DNA of 64,000 bases from Dinoroseobacter sp049800835. GTDB taxonomy: Bacteria > Pseudomonadota > Alphaproteobacteria > Rhodobacterales > Rhodobacteraceae. Where the stretch lies: NCBI RefSeq assembly GCF_049800835.1, contig NZ_JBNAFU010000004.1, positions 193,620 to 257,619 on the forward strand. Reading direction: 5' to 3'. Under the pieces are notes generated by a model. It was not told the origin of the DNA. It was given only the letters and a program-made list of their open reading frames with translations, and ran no database searches. This document shows, piece after piece, positions 16,212 to 27,329 of the stretch. The stretch's first letter is position 1, and the number at the start of each line of letters is the position of its first letter. A program made the translations under genes and the position numbers.

Positions 16212-17542
16212 CGAAATTTCTGCTCTCCGCACTGGCTTGTGCCCTTGGACTGGGCCTTGCGCCGATGCCCGCCGACGCGCAGGCGCGACCGGGCCCCCTC
16301 AGGATCGAGATTACCGAGGGCGTGATCGAGCCTCTGCCGGTGGCCATCCCCGCCTTTGTCGCCGAAAGCGTCGCCGCGCAACGCTACGCAAACAACATCG
16401 CCCTCGTCGTAGCGCAGGATTTGCAGAATTCAGGCTTGTTCCGCGCGATCCCGAAGGACGCGTTCATCAGTCGTGTGACGTCGTTTGACTCGCCGGTTCA
16501 GTTCGCTGACTGGAAAGCGATCAATGCACAGGCGCTCGTCACGGGGTCTGTGGGGGTCGGCGCGGATGGCCGTCTGTCGGTGAAGTTCCGGCTGTTTGAT
16601 GTGTTTGCAGAAGCACCCCTCGGCGCAGGTCTGCAATTTTCAGCTTCCCCCGAAAGCTGGCGTCGCATGGCCCACAAGGTCGCGGATGCCGTTTATTCGC
16701 GGATCACGGGCGAAGGCGGATATTTCGACACGCGCGTGGTGTTCGTGTCCGAACAGGGGCCCAAGAATGACCGACGCAAGCGCCTCGCGATCATGGATTA
16801 CGATGGACAGAACGTGCAGTTTCTGACCGATGACAGCGCGATTGTGCTGGCTCCAAGGTTCTCCCCCAACGGGGACAAGGTGCTTTACACATCCTATGCG
16901 ACCGGTATGCCGCAGATCACGGAGCTTGACGTCAACTCCGTGCGGTCGCGGAGCCTCGGGGGCAGTGCGAACATGAGCTTCGCACCACGGTTCTCGCCCG
17001 ATGGTCGGTCCGTGGTCTATTCGCTGACCAATGGCGCAAACACCGACATCTACAAGCTCGACATCGGCTCGGGACGGCAGACACAACTGACCAACACGCC
17101 CGCGATCGAAACCGCCCCGAGCTACAGCCCGGACGGACGTCAGGTTGTTTTCGAAAGTGACCGCTCCGGGAACCAGCAGCTTTACGTCATGCCCGCTGGC
17201 GGCGGCGAGGCGCGGCGGATCAGTTTCGGCGAGGGGCGCTATGGCACACCGGTCTGGTCGCCGCGCGGGGACCTGATCGCGTTCACCAAGCAAAACAAGG
17301 GCCGGTTTCATATCGGCGTAATGCGTGCGGATGGATCGGAGGAACGCTTGCTGACCTCCTCGTTCCTCGATGAGGGGCCGACCTGGGCGCCAAATGGCCG
17401 AGTGATCATGTTCACCCGCGAAACCGCTGGTGCAGGTGGTGCGCCTGCGCTTTATTCAGTCGACATTTCGGGGCGGAACCTGCGCCGGGTGCCGACGCCT
17501 GGCGCAGCGTCCGACCCGGCCTGGTCCCCCTTGCTTGAATAG
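16208..17542 (+). CDS. tolB: Tol-Pal periplasmic beta-propeller TolB
   Basis: A 444-residue periplasmic protein with a clear signal peptide (KFLLSALACALGLGLAPMPADAQA). The N-terminal TolB domain (to about 155) is followed by a propeller of PD40 repeats recognisable as repeated FSPDGR, YSPDGR, WSPRGD and WAPNGR motifs. It binds Pal and cycles with TolA. Start overlaps the tolA stop by four bases. Confidence 0.97.
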   Translation: MTKFLLSALACALGLGLAPMPADAQARPGPLRIEITEGVIEPLPVAIPAFVAESVAAQRYANNIALVVAQDLQNSGLFRAIPKDAFISRVTSFDSPVQFADWKAINAQALVTGSVGVGADGRLSVKFRLFDVFAEAPLGAGLQFSASPESWRRMAHKVADAVYSRITGEGGYFDTRVVFVSEQGPKNDRRKRLAIMDYDGQNVQFLTDDSAIVLAPRFSPNGDKVLYTSYATGMPQITELDVNSVRSRSLGGSANMSFAPRFSPDGRSVVYSLTNGANTDIYKLDIGSGRQTQLTNTPAIETAPSYSPDGRQVVFESDRSGNQQLYVMPAGGGEARRISFGEGRYGTPVWSPRGDLIAFTKQNKGRFHIGVMRADGSEERLLTSSFLDEGPTWAPNGRVIMFTRETAGAGGAPALYSVDISGRNLRRVPTPGAASDPAWSPLLE

Positions 17543-17617
17543 GATTCACACGGATCACGGGGCGTGTTAGCCTCCATGAAAAGCCTTCCCATAATGAGCA
17601 GAACGAGGATCGGGACC

Positions 17618-18151
17618 ATGGCAATCGAGACACTTTTTCCCCACCGCACACTTCTGGCGCTGGTTGCCGCGGCGGCCCTTGCCGGGTGTTCCGGGCAGAA
17701 CGGGCTTTTCGGCAACTCCTCCACCGCGGCAGGAGGGTTTGGACAAAACGGCGGGGTCACGTCCGGGTCGATCGACGATCCGACCTCGCCTGCCTACTTC
17801 CAGCAGGCGGTCGGCGACCGGGTTCTATTCGAAGTGGATCAAAGTACCCTTACGGATGCGGCACGGGCCACGCTGACGGAACAGGCGCGGTGGCTGACTG
17901 AAAATGGGGCCTACACCGCGGTGGTCGAGGGCCATGCGGACGAACAGGGCACGCGGGAATACAACCTCGCCCTGGGGGCAAGGCGGGCCAGTGCCGTTCG
18001 GGATTTCCTTGTGGATCGCGGTGTGGCGGACAACCGGTTGAGCACTGTCACCTACGGCAAGGAGCGCCCGCTTGAAATTTGTTCCGAGGAAAGCTGTTAT
18101 GCCAAGAACCGTCGCGGCGTGACCGTTCTGAGCGCTGGCGCAGGGTCTTGA
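17618..18151 (+). CDS. pal: Peptidoglycan-associated lipoprotein Pal
   Basis: A 177-residue outer-membrane lipoprotein with lipobox LAGC (lipidated C24) and an OmpA-like domain: VLFEVDQSTLTDAARATLTEQARWL and EGHADEQGTREYNLALGARRASAVRDFL, including the aspartate and arginine that bind diaminopimelate in peptidoglycan. The start at 17618 is supported by GAGGA eight bases upstream; in-frame starts at 17576 and 17594 would give an over-long leader before the lipobox. Confidence 0.95.
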   Translation: MAIETLFPHRTLLALVAAAALAGCSGQNGLFGNSSTAAGGFGQNGGVTSGSIDDPTSPAYFQQAVGDRVLFEVDQSTLTDAARATLTEQARWLTENGAYTAVVEGHADEQGTREYNLALGARRASAVRDFLVDRGVADNRLSTVTYGKERPLEICSEESCYAKNRRGVTVLSAGAGS

Positions 18152-18161
18152 GGCCTGTCCA

Positions 18162-19001
18162 ATGTTAAGTCGGCTCGCACGATCTGCATCGTTGTTTTGC
18201 CTGCTTGGGCTGGGTTTGCCCGCGCAGGCCCAGGTGCCCGATGCGCAGACGCTTGCGGATATCCGACAGGAGTTGTCCGTCCTCTTCGTCGAGATTCAGC
18301 GCTTGCGGCGCGAGCTTTCCACAACGGGCAGCCCCCAGATCACCCTGCCGCCCGGCGCATTGGAGCGGGTGGATACGATCGAAGCCGAGCTTTCCCGGCT
18401 GACGGCCAAGACCGAGCAACTGGAGTTCCGGATCGACAGCATCGTGACCGACGGCACCAATCGGATCGGCGATCTGGAATTCCGTCTGGTCGAACTCGAG
18501 GGGGGCGACTTTTCCCAATTGGGCGAAACGACCACGCTGGGCGGCGAGGCGGCCGCACCGGAAGCCCCTGTACCAGTCGCGCCACCCCCTTCGCCCGAAC
18601 CGTCCGGCCCGGAACTGGCACTGGCAGAACAGGCTGATTTCGACGCGGCCCGCGCGCTGCTTGATGACGGGCAGGCGCAGGCGGCCGCCGATGCGTTCGC
18701 AACCTATGCCGAAACGTACCCGGGCGGTCCGCTGGTGGCGGAGGCGCACTACCTGCGCGGAGAAGCGCTCGCAAGCCTGAGCAACTGGAACGGTGCCGCG
18801 CGCGCCTATCTGGACAGCTTTTCCGGCACGCCGAACGGACCGCAGTCCCCCAACGCGCTGTATAAGTTGGGGGTATCGCTGAACGCGTTGGGCCAGCGGG
18901 ATGAGGCGTGTCTGACCCTGCGTGAAGTCAGCGTCCGGTTCCCGGGTGGCCCGGCAGCCGTGGACGCCAACACCGCACGCGGCGAGTTGAGCTGCCCTTG
19001 A
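18162..19001 (+). CDS. cpoB: Cell division coordinator CpoB (YbgF)
   Basis: A 279-residue periplasmic protein with a signal peptide ending AQAQ, an N-terminal coiled coil (about 30-115, rich in Leu/Glu/Arg heptads such as IRQELSVLFVEIQRLRREL), a Pro-rich linker, and C-terminal TPR repeats (AEQADFDAARALLDDGQAQAAADAFATYAETYPGGPLVAEAHYLRGEA). The family coordinates peptidoglycan synthesis with Tol-driven constriction. Ten bases after pal, and its stop overlaps the tilS TTG start. Confidence 0.93.
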   Translation: MLSRLARSASLFCLLGLGLPAQAQVPDAQTLADIRQELSVLFVEIQRLRRELSTTGSPQITLPPGALERVDTIEAELSRLTAKTEQLEFRIDSIVTDGTNRIGDLEFRLVELEGGDFSQLGETTTLGGEAAAPEAPVPVAPPPSPEPSGPELALAEQADFDAARALLDDGQAQAAADAFATYAETYPGGPLVAEAHYLRGEALASLSNWNGAARAYLDSFSGTPNGPQSPNALYKLGVSLNALGQRDEACLTLREVSVRFPGGPAAVDANTARGELSCP

Positions 19002-20245
19002 GCAATTGCGACCTTGAGGCTCATGTCGCCGTGGTCATGACCGGTTACATCGCCCGGGGGTCAAAGATCGGCGTTGCGGTTTCTGGGGGCAGCGACTCGG
19101 TCGCCGTGTTGCATCTTGTGGCTGAATGGGCCGGCCTGAACGATGTCAGCGTTCATGCCGCGACGGTCGATCACGGTTTGCGCGCCAGTTCGGCAGACGA
19201 GGCAAAAAGTGTCTGCGACATTGCAAGGGGCCTCGGGGTGCCGCACCGGACCCTTGGCTGGTCTGGCTGGGACGGAACGGGAAACCTTCAGGACCAAGCG
19301 CGCGAGGCCCGGCAGTTGCTATTGGCAGACTGGGCGCGAACCATGGGGCTGGAGGCGGTTTTGCTCGGCCACACGCAGGATGATCAGGCCGAGACGTTCC
19401 TGATGCGGCTCGCAAGGGGGTCCGGTGTTGACGGGCTCGCCGCAATGGCGGAAGCCCGGCGCGCACATGGCACTTTATGGATGCGCCCGGTTCTGGCGCG
19501 CACGCGGGATGAGCTGAAATCCTGGCTGGTGGCGCGTGGGGTTGACTGGGTCGATGATCCTTCCAACGAAGACCTGAAATTTGAACGGGTCCGGTTTCGC
19601 AAGGCTGCGGATGAGCTTGCTGCGCTCGGGCTTGACCCCGCGCGTCTTGCGGCAACGGCTACCGCGATGGCGCGCGCCAAGACTGCGTTGCTGGCGCGTG
19701 CGCTGTCCAGCGCAAGGAAACTCGCCAAGGTCTCCAGCGGCGTTCTTGTTCTTGATCGGGATGGCTTGTCAGAGCTTGAAGAAGACACACGGTTTCGCCT
19801 GCTGGCTCATGCCCTGCAATGGACGTCGAACCAGCCCTATCGGCCGCGCTACGCAAGTCTGGTCAGGACATGGGAACAGGTACAGGCGGGGCAAGCATCG
19901 ACGCTTCATGGCTGTCAGCTCATTCCCCGCCGGGCGCAGCTGTTTATCGCGCGAGAGCTTGCGGCTGTTGCGGAGTGTCACGTGTCCGGTGAACAGGTTT
20001 GGGACGAGCGGTGGCACGTTGAGCCTCCGGAGCAGCACATGACCATCGCAGCTCTGGGGGAAGCCGGGCTGCGGGCGCTTGGCGAGGTGTCCTCCGACCT
20101 GCCGCGAGCGGTACTTCTCAGCCTTCCGGCGCTGTGGGAAAACGAGACGCCGATTGCCGTTCCGGCCCTGTCATGGGGCCTGTCAGTCCAAGTTTACAGC
20201 TCTCCTGACATGACTTCTTTCTTGTCTGGCCTGATTCCGCATTGA
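18998..20245 (+). CDS. tilS: tRNA(Ile)-lysidine synthase
   Basis: A 415-residue enzyme that converts the C34 of the CAU-anticodon tRNA-Ile to lysidine. The PP-loop ATP motif SGGSDS is at residues 29-34, followed by GHTQDDQAETFLMRLARGSGVDGLAAM and a C-terminal tRNA-binding part. The likely start is the TTG at 18998 that overlaps the cpoB stop (TTGA); the next in-frame ATG at 19037 would cut close to the ATP motif. Coupling after cpoB and before ftsH is common in Rhodobacterales. Confidence 0.93.
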   Translation: MSNCDLEAHVAVVMTGYIARGSKIGVAVSGGSDSVAVLHLVAEWAGLNDVSVHAATVDHGLRASSADEAKSVCDIARGLGVPHRTLGWSGWDGTGNLQDQAREARQLLLADWARTMGLEAVLLGHTQDDQAETFLMRLARGSGVDGLAAMAEARRAHGTLWMRPVLARTRDELKSWLVARGVDWVDDPSNEDLKFERVRFRKAADELAALGLDPARLAATATAMARAKTALLARALSSARKLAKVSSGVLVLDRDGLSELEEDTRFRLLAHALQWTSNQPYRPRYASLVRTWEQVQAGQASTLHGCQLIPRRAQLFIARELAAVAECHVSGEQVWDERWHVEPPEQHMTIAALGEAGLRALGEVSSDLPRAVLLSLPALWENETPIAVPALSWGLSVQVYSSPDMTSFLSGLIPH

Positions 20246-20318
20246 ATTGCCCCATTGTGTGGCTATTTTAACTGATGCGCATGGGACCGTGCGCGCCGGC
20301 GACCGAAGGAGAATTTCC

Positions 20319-22238
<1,920 letters not shown>

Positions 22239-22261
22239 TGGCTTGACGTCACAATCCGGAG

Positions 22262-22290
22262 AAGCGCCGCCTGCTCGGGCGGCGCTTTTC
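22262..22290 (+). terminator. Intrinsic terminator after ftsH
   Basis: A perfect ten-base stem AAGCGCCGCC/GGCGGCGCTT with a six-base loop and a following TTTTC run, 24 bases past the ftsH stop. It closes the tol-pal/tilS/ftsH series. Confidence 0.9.
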
Positions 22291-22360
22291 GTTTGGCCGA
22301 TTGATATTTGTAACACTTATGTATACGTTCGAGGGCTCAGTTCACGAAAACGGCCCCCAA

Positions 22361-23074
22361 ATGGCAGACACCCTCGATTCAGATCGCCCGATCCCATCCG
22401 GCGGCCATTGGCCGTTCTGGCTGGCGATCGTCGTGACTCTCGCATTCTGCGCGCTGGGATATTTCAGCGGGAACTCTGCCTATGACTTCGTGCAGGAGAG
22501 TGGCGCGATCGAAAATGCGTCCGCGACGATTTTCCTGTGCGGCGCGCTGGGCTTTGCGGTGCTGAGACCCGACCTCGCATTCGGTCGAGGCTGGTCCGTT
22601 GCGGTCATCATGGTCCTGTTTACGGCACGTGAACTGGATTTCGACAAGCGGTTCATGGAGAAGGGCATCCTGCAATTGCGCCTCTATACAGGCGACTACC
22701 CCCTCGATCAGAAGCTGATTGGCGCTGCCTTTGTCTGCCTGATCCTGGTCACGCTGTACCATCTTGTGCGCCACGGTTGGCGGCCCTTGATACAAGGGCT
22801 TCGCGCAGCAGAGGTCTGGGCGTGGTCGGTCATCGTTGCCTTTGTCACTGTTGTCGTGGCCAAATCGCTCGACGGGGCAGGGCGCAAGCTTGCGCCCTTC
22901 GGGATCGAGCTGACCGAGCCCATGGATTTTGCTTTTGTGGTCATGGAAGAGGTCCTTGAACTGGGTTTTGGACTGTTACTTGTCTTTGCGATCTGCAGCT
23001 GGGTCCGCCATGACGCCCTGAGCGCTGCCGCAAAACGGGCGTTTCCCACCCGGTCGGTGCGTTCCGATAACTGA
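22361..23074 (+). CDS. Polytopic membrane protein, unknown function
   Basis: About 237 residues with six hydrophobic segments (PFWLAIVVTLAFCALGYFSG; ASATIFLCGALGFAVL; GWSVAVIMVLFTARELDF; KLIGAAFVCLILVTLYHLV; VWAWSVIVAFVTVVVAKSL; EEVLELGFGLLLVFAICSWV). Conserved-looking charged residues in the membrane region (ARELDFDKRFMEKG, VMEEVLELG) hint at an enzyme or channel, but I cannot name the family. Starts at 22301, 22319 and 22361 are in frame; I chose 22361 because the earlier ones leave too little space for a promoter after the ftsH terminator. The ribosome site is weak everywhere. Confidence 0.7.
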   Translation: MADTLDSDRPIPSGGHWPFWLAIVVTLAFCALGYFSGNSAYDFVQESGAIENASATIFLCGALGFAVLRPDLAFGRGWSVAVIMVLFTARELDFDKRFMEKGILQLRLYTGDYPLDQKLIGAAFVCLILVTLYHLVRHGWRPLIQGLRAAEVWAWSVIVAFVTVVVAKSLDGAGRKLAPFGIELTEPMDFAFVVMEEVLELGFGLLLVFAICSWVRHDALSAAAKRAFPTRSVRSDN

Positions 23075-23078
23075 CCGC

Positions 23079-23098
23079 GGGTTTCTGAAAAGAAACCC
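23079..23098 (+). terminator. Weak hairpin after membrane protein gene
   Basis: GGGTTTC-TGAAAA-GAAACCC forms a perfect seven-base stem immediately after the stop of the preceding gene. There is no T run, so it may only be a weak terminator or a 3' end stabiliser upstream of fhs. Confidence 0.45.
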
Positions 23099-23214
23099 AG
23101 ACAGGCGATTTCGCGGCGTGAAAGGTCGTAATCGCTCCTGCCCTCGGAGTATGTCGGCTTTAGAACTGGCGTGACTGATCCCGAACCCATCGGGACAACC
23201 ACGGGGGAGATGGC

Positions 23215-24891
23215 ATGACAATTCGCTCCGACATCGAGATCGCGCGCGCGGCCAACAAGAAACCAATTACGGAAATCGGCGCGAAGCTCGGCGTTCCATC
23301 GGAGGCGCTGGTACCTTATGGCCATGACAAGGCAAAGGTGGGCCAGGCGTTTATCGACACGCTTGCGGACCGGCCCGATGGTAAGCTGATCCTTGTGACA
23401 GCCGTAAACCCGACACCTGCAGGCGAGGGCAAAACGACCACGACGGTTGGCCTTGGGGACGGGCTGAATGCCATCGGCAAGAAGGCCGCGATCTGTATTC
23501 GCGAGGCCTCGCTCGGGCCATGTTTCGGGATGAAGGGTGGCGCCGCTGGCGGGGGGAACGCCCAGGTGGTCCCGATGGAGGATATGAACCTTCACTTCAC
23601 AGGGGATTTCCACGCAATCACGAGCGCGCACAATCTCCTCAGCGCGATGATCGACAACCATATCTACTGGGGAAACAGCCTGGAGATCGACCAGCGCCGC
23701 GTTGTCTGGCGGCGCGTTATGGACATGAACGATCGCGCTCTGCGACAGATCACTGCGTCGCTCGGCGGGGTGTCGAACGGTTTCCCCTCGGAGGCCGGAT
23801 TCGACATCACGGTCGCGTCCGAGGTCATGGCTTGCCTGTGCCTTGCGACCGACCTGGGCGATCTGGAGCGGCGTCTGGGCGAAATCATCGTCGCCTATCG
23901 GCGCGACAAGAGCCCGATCTACGCACGCGACATCAAGGCGGACGGCGCGATGACTGTCCTTCTGAAGGATGCGATGCAGCCCAACCTCGTGCAGACGCTT
24001 GAGAACAACCCGGCCTTCGTCCATGGCGGGCCGTTCGCCAACATCGCCCATGGGTGCAATTCGGTGATCGCGACAAGGACAGCATTGAAGCTGGCGGATT
24101 ACGTTGTCACAGAAGCGGGCTTCGGGGCCGACCTTGGCGCCGAGAAGTTCATGAACATCAAATGCCGCAAGGCGGGTCTGTCCCCAGCGGCAGTGGTGGT
24201 CGTGGCAACGGTCCGCGCCATGAAGATGCACGGCGGTGTGGCCAAGGATGCGCTTGGCACCGAAGATGTCGCTGCCGTGACAGCAGGGTGCGAAAACCTC
24301 GGGCGGCACATCGCCAATCTCAAGAGCTTCGGCGTGCCCGTTGTTGTCGCGATCAACCATTTCGTCACCGATACCGATGCCGAGGTTGCCGCGATCAAGG
24401 CGTTTGCCGAAAGCCGTGGGGCAGAGGCATACCTGTGCCGTCACTGGGCGGATGGCTCCGCCGGGGTAACCGAGCTTGCCACGCGTGTTGCGGAATTGGC
24501 GGATGCGGATATGGCGAATTTCTCGCCGCTATACCCGGATGACAAACCGCTTTTCGACAAGATCGAAACCATTGCAAAGCGTATCTACCGCGCCAACGAG
24601 GTGCTGGCCGATACGAAAATCAGGGCGCAGCTGCGCGAATGGGAAGAGCAAGGCTACGGCCACCTGCCGATCTGTATGGCCAAGACGCAGTATTCGTTCT
24701 CGTCTGATCCCAGTCTGCGCGGCGCGCCAGAGGGACATGGCCTGCCGGTCCGTGAGGTCCGGCTCAGCGCGGGGGCGGGGTTTATCGTCGTCATCTGCGG
24801 GGCGATCATGACCATGCCCGGTTTGCCACGCGGCCCGGCGGCAGAGGCGATCCGGCTCAACGACACAGGTGAAATCGAAGGCTTGTTCTAG
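23215..24891 (+). CDS. fhs: Formate-tetrahydrofolate ligase
   Basis: A 558-residue enzyme joining formate to tetrahydrofolate with ATP to make 10-formyl-THF. The ATP-binding signature TPAGEGKTTTT lies at 67-77, followed by GLGDGLNAIGKKAAICIREASLGPCFGMKGGAAGGGNAQV. The length matches the monofunctional family. The start at 23215 has GGGGGAGA upstream. folD is 370 bases downstream, so formate activation and methylene-THF interconversion are encoded together, as expected for one-carbon oxidation of methylated compounds in marine Rhodobacterales (inference). Confidence 0.97.
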   Translation: MTIRSDIEIARAANKKPITEIGAKLGVPSEALVPYGHDKAKVGQAFIDTLADRPDGKLILVTAVNPTPAGEGKTTTTVGLGDGLNAIGKKAAICIREASLGPCFGMKGGAAGGGNAQVVPMEDMNLHFTGDFHAITSAHNLLSAMIDNHIYWGNSLEIDQRRVVWRRVMDMNDRALRQITASLGGVSNGFPSEAGFDITVASEVMACLCLATDLGDLERRLGEIIVAYRRDKSPIYARDIKADGAMTVLLKDAMQPNLVQTLENNPAFVHGGPFANIAHGCNSVIATRTALKLADYVVTEAGFGADLGAEKFMNIKCRKAGLSPAAVVVVATVRAMKMHGGVAKDALGTEDVAAVTAGCENLGRHIANLKSFGVPVVVAINHFVTDTDAEVAAIKAFAESRGAEAYLCRHWADGSAGVTELATRVAELADADMANFSPLYPDDKPLFDKIETIAKRIYRANEVLADTKIRAQLREWEEQGYGHLPICMAKTQYSFSSDPSLRGAPEGHGLPVREVRLSAGAGFIVVICGAIMTMPGLPRGPAAEAIRLNDTGEIEGLF

Positions 24892-24920
24892 GCCCGGTTT
24901 CGGGGCATGTGCGGGGCACC

Positions 24921-25265
24921 ATGAAAGACACCAGCCCAAACAGCCCCGACCGCTGTGCCACGATGGAGGACCTGCGTCGCGGGATCGACAGATTGGACGC
25001 AGACCTGATCCAGATGCTTGCCACGCGCGCGCGCTTCATCGATCGCGCGGTGCAGATCAAGGCCGAAGCCGGATTGCCTGCGAACATCCCGTCGCGCGTT
25101 GAAGAGGTGGTCGCAAAGGTGCGTGCCGCCGCAGATCGTGAGCGGTTGAGCCCGGATCTGGCAGAGGACCTGTGGCGAACCCTGATCGCGTGGTCCATCG
25201 CGCGCGAGGAACAAACCCTCGGTGCGTCAGATCCCGCCCAACCCCCTCAGGAGACGACCCGATGA
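24921..25265 (+). CDS. Chorismate mutase (AroQ type)
   Basis: A 114-residue all-helical chorismate mutase domain, converting chorismate to prephenate. The AroQ pattern is visible: MEDLRRGIDRLDADLIQMLATRARFIDRAVQIKAEAG with R20, R36 and K47 in the positions of the substrate-binding residues, then ADRERLSPDLAEDLWRTLIAWSIAREE. An isochorismate-pyruvate lyase activity, as in PchB, cannot be excluded from this sequence. The ATG at 24921 is chosen over the GTG at 24909. Its stop overlaps the folD start. Confidence 0.85.
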   Translation: MKDTSPNSPDRCATMEDLRRGIDRLDADLIQMLATRARFIDRAVQIKAEAGLPANIPSRVEEVVAKVRAAADRERLSPDLAEDLWRTLIAWSIAREEQTLGASDPAQPPQETTR

Positions 25266-26155
25266 CTGCCACCCGGATCGACGGTAAGGCCTTTGCCGCC
25301 AATGTGCGTGCGCAGGTTGCAACGCACGTTGCGCGGTTGCGTGAAGAGCATGGGATAACCCCCGGGCTGGCTGTGGTGCTTGTGGGGGAAGATCCTGCAA
25401 GTCAGGTCTACGTCCGCAACAAGGGCAAGCAGACCGCAGAGGCGGGCATGGCCTCGTTCGAACACAAGCTTGAGATGACCACGCCCGAAGCGGAGTTGCT
25501 GGATCTGGTCGCTCGATTGAATGCCGACCCTGCGGTGCACGGCATTCTGGTGCAGTTGCCTTTGCCGGACCATATTGATGCCGACAAGGTCATCAACACC
25601 ATTGACCCGGCCAAGGATGTGGACGGGTTCCATATCTCAAACGTGGGCTTGCTTGGGACCGGCCAGAAATCGATGGTGCCGTGCACCCCGCTCGGGTGTC
25701 TGATGATGCTGCGGGATCATCTGGGTGACTTGAGTGGTTTGAACGCGGTGGTTTTGGGGCGTTCCAACATTGTTGGCAAACCGATGGCGCAACTGTTGCT
25801 GGGCGAGAGTTGCACGGTCACGATTGCCCATTCGCGCACGCGCGATCTGCCGGACGTCGTTCGCGGAGCCGACATTCTCGTGGCAGCGGTCGGACGCCCG
25901 CAGATGGTACCCGGTGACTGGATCAAACCCGGGGCAACGGTGATCGATGTCGGGATCAACCGGATCGACAAGCCCGAAGGCGGTACGCGACTGGTTGGTG
26001 ATGTCGACTTTGACAGCGCCGCCGCCGTGGCCGGGGCGATCACGCCGGTGCCGGGCGGGGTTGGTCCAATGACCATTGCGTGCCTGCTTGCGAACACCGT
26101 GACGGCCTGTTGTCGCGCGCATGGTCTGTCCGAACCCGAGGGGCTGACAGCCTAG
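25262..26155 (+). CDS. folD: Methylene-THF dehydrogenase/methenyl-THF cyclohydrolase
   Basis: A 297-residue bifunctional enzyme interconverting 5,10-methylene-, methenyl- and 10-formyl-THF. The catalytic lysine is K54 in QVYVRNKGK, with the family signatures PLPDHIDADKVINTIDPAKDVDGF and VVLGRSNIVGKPMAQLLL (NADP site) and PVPGGVGPMT near the C-terminus. CAGGAG precedes ATG 25262, which overlaps the chorismate mutase stop. The TAG stop shares the palindrome CTAG with the stop of the convergent thioesterase gene. Confidence 0.96.
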   Translation: MTATRIDGKAFAANVRAQVATHVARLREEHGITPGLAVVLVGEDPASQVYVRNKGKQTAEAGMASFEHKLEMTTPEAELLDLVARLNADPAVHGILVQLPLPDHIDADKVINTIDPAKDVDGFHISNVGLLGTGQKSMVPCTPLGCLMMLRDHLGDLSGLNAVVLGRSNIVGKPMAQLLLGESCTVTIAHSRTRDLPDVVRGADILVAAVGRPQMVPGDWIKPGATVIDVGINRIDKPEGGTRLVGDVDFDSAAAVAGAITPVPGGVGPMTIACLLANTVTACCRAHGLSEPEGLTA

Positions 26156-26580
26156 GCTTGTCCGGTGGGCACCACTGGCGCCATGGTGCCCTGGAGGATG
26201 GCGACGATGGTCCCGTCACTGCGCATGACCTCTGCGGTGACGACAGAGAGACGTTTGCCGGATTTCACCACGCGACCCGTTGCCGTCAGTTCCGGGCCTG
26301 TCGCTGGCGCGAGGAGGTTGATCTTGATCTCGGCGGTCACCACTTCGGATCCTGCGGGCATCATCGAAAGCGCCGCGTAGCCCGCTGCGGAGTCGCCGAT
26401 CGCGAAGGTAAGCGCGGCATGGGCGAAACCGTGTTGCTGGGTCGCTTTCGGTAGAACCGGCGCGCGGATCACCACCTTGCCCTCCGAGACGTCCACCAAC
26501 TCTGCGCCAAACGTCTTCATCATGCTCTGGCGGTCGAAACTCTGGCGAATGCGGCTTTCCAAGTCGGCCGTGTTTGTCAT
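26152..26580 (-). CDS. PaaI-type hotdog thioesterase
   Basis: A 142-residue hotdog-fold acyl-CoA thioesterase of the PaaI/YbdB class. The fold is evident in QQHGFAHAALTFAIGDSAAGYAALSMMPAGSEVVTAEIKINLLAPATG, where HGFAHAA and the acidic residue in IGDSAAG occupy the active-site region. The true substrate is unknown. Its ATG overlaps the pdeM stop by four bases, so it is the last gene of the pdeM/lhr run rather than part of the folate operon it converges with. Confidence 0.85.
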   Translation of the reverse strand: MTNTADLESRIRQSFDRQSMMKTFGAELVDVSEGKVVIRAPVLPKATQQHGFAHAALTFAIGDSAAGYAALSMMPAGSEVVTAEIKINLLAPATGPELTATGRVVKSGKRLSVVTAEVMRSDGTIVAILQGTMAPVVPTGQA

Positions 26581-27281
26581 CGGCCTGCCACCCTTGCCGA
26601 ACTTTGCGAAGGGACGTCCAGGGGCACAGCGACAGGTCGCGATCCGGTCAGAATGGCATAGCTGCCGGGGGTTCTGAAGGTATCAAAGGCCGGGTCACAC
26701 AGCTGAAGCCCACCGGTGTAAGCCCCATATGCCGGCAGGATCATGCGCGTCGGGGTGACAAGGAAGCACGCCCGAGAAACCCGTCCGCCGCGCGTCGGCA
26801 CCTGATGCTTGGGATGATAGTGCCCCGAAACCTCGCCAAGGGTGCCGGGGGCCAGAGCGCCCGCGTGCGCGATGTGCCTCAGAACCAACGGGCCTCGTGT
26901 CAGTTCGAACATCTCCTGCGCATCGACGCCGACGGGGTCGTGGTTGCCCGTGATCCAGACCCAGTTACACTTTGCCCGCAAATCTGAAAGTTTCGCCAAA
27001 TCGGCGTTGTGCAGAGCCTTGAAACACGCCGTATCATCAAAGCTGTCACCGAGACAAAGCACCTCCGCCGGGGACAGAAGAGCGATATCTTCTTTCAACC
27101 GGTTGAGCGTTTCCGTCACTTCATATGGGGGCAGCAAAGCGCCGCCGCGCCGAGCCATACGTTCCGATTTGCCCAGATGCAGATCCGCCACCATCAAGCA
27201 CCGCGCCGACTCCCACCACAACGCTCCGGACGGCAGCGCGTGCAGATTGAGGCCCGCGAAGGTAAAAGGCAGCATGTTCAT
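26577..27281 (-). CDS. pdeM: Ligase-associated DNA damage response endonuclease PdeM
   Basis: A 234-residue calcineurin-like metallophosphoesterase. Metal-binding motifs in order: DLHLGKSE (D33, H35), GDSFDD (78-83), GNHD (112-115) and GHYHPK (153-158). The family pairs with an Lhr-like helicase, an ATP-dependent ligase and an exonuclease in a DNA repair set. Here only the helicase is adjacent. Start is likely ATG at 27281; TTG at 27293 and ATG at 27275 are alternatives. Confidence 0.9.
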   Translation of the reverse strand: MNMLPFTFAGLNLHALPSGALWWESARCLMVADLHLGKSERMARRGGALLPPYEVTETLNRLKEDIALLSPAEVLCLGDSFDDTACFKALHNADLAKLSDLRAKCNWVWITGNHDPVGVDAQEMFELTRGPLVLRHIAHAGALAPGTLGEVSGHYHPKHQVPTRGGRVSRACFLVTPTRMILPAYGAYTGGLQLCDPAFDTFRTPGSYAILTGSRPVAVPLDVPSQSSARVAGR

Positions 27282-27329
27282 GCTTTGGTCCAATCGTATT
27301 TTGCCTGCCCATGCAAGGGAAAACAGCGG

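Noticed and set aside
22708..24444. 578-codon minus-strand open frame opposite fhs
   Set aside because: Antisense shadow of formate-THF ligase, composition typical of such frames.
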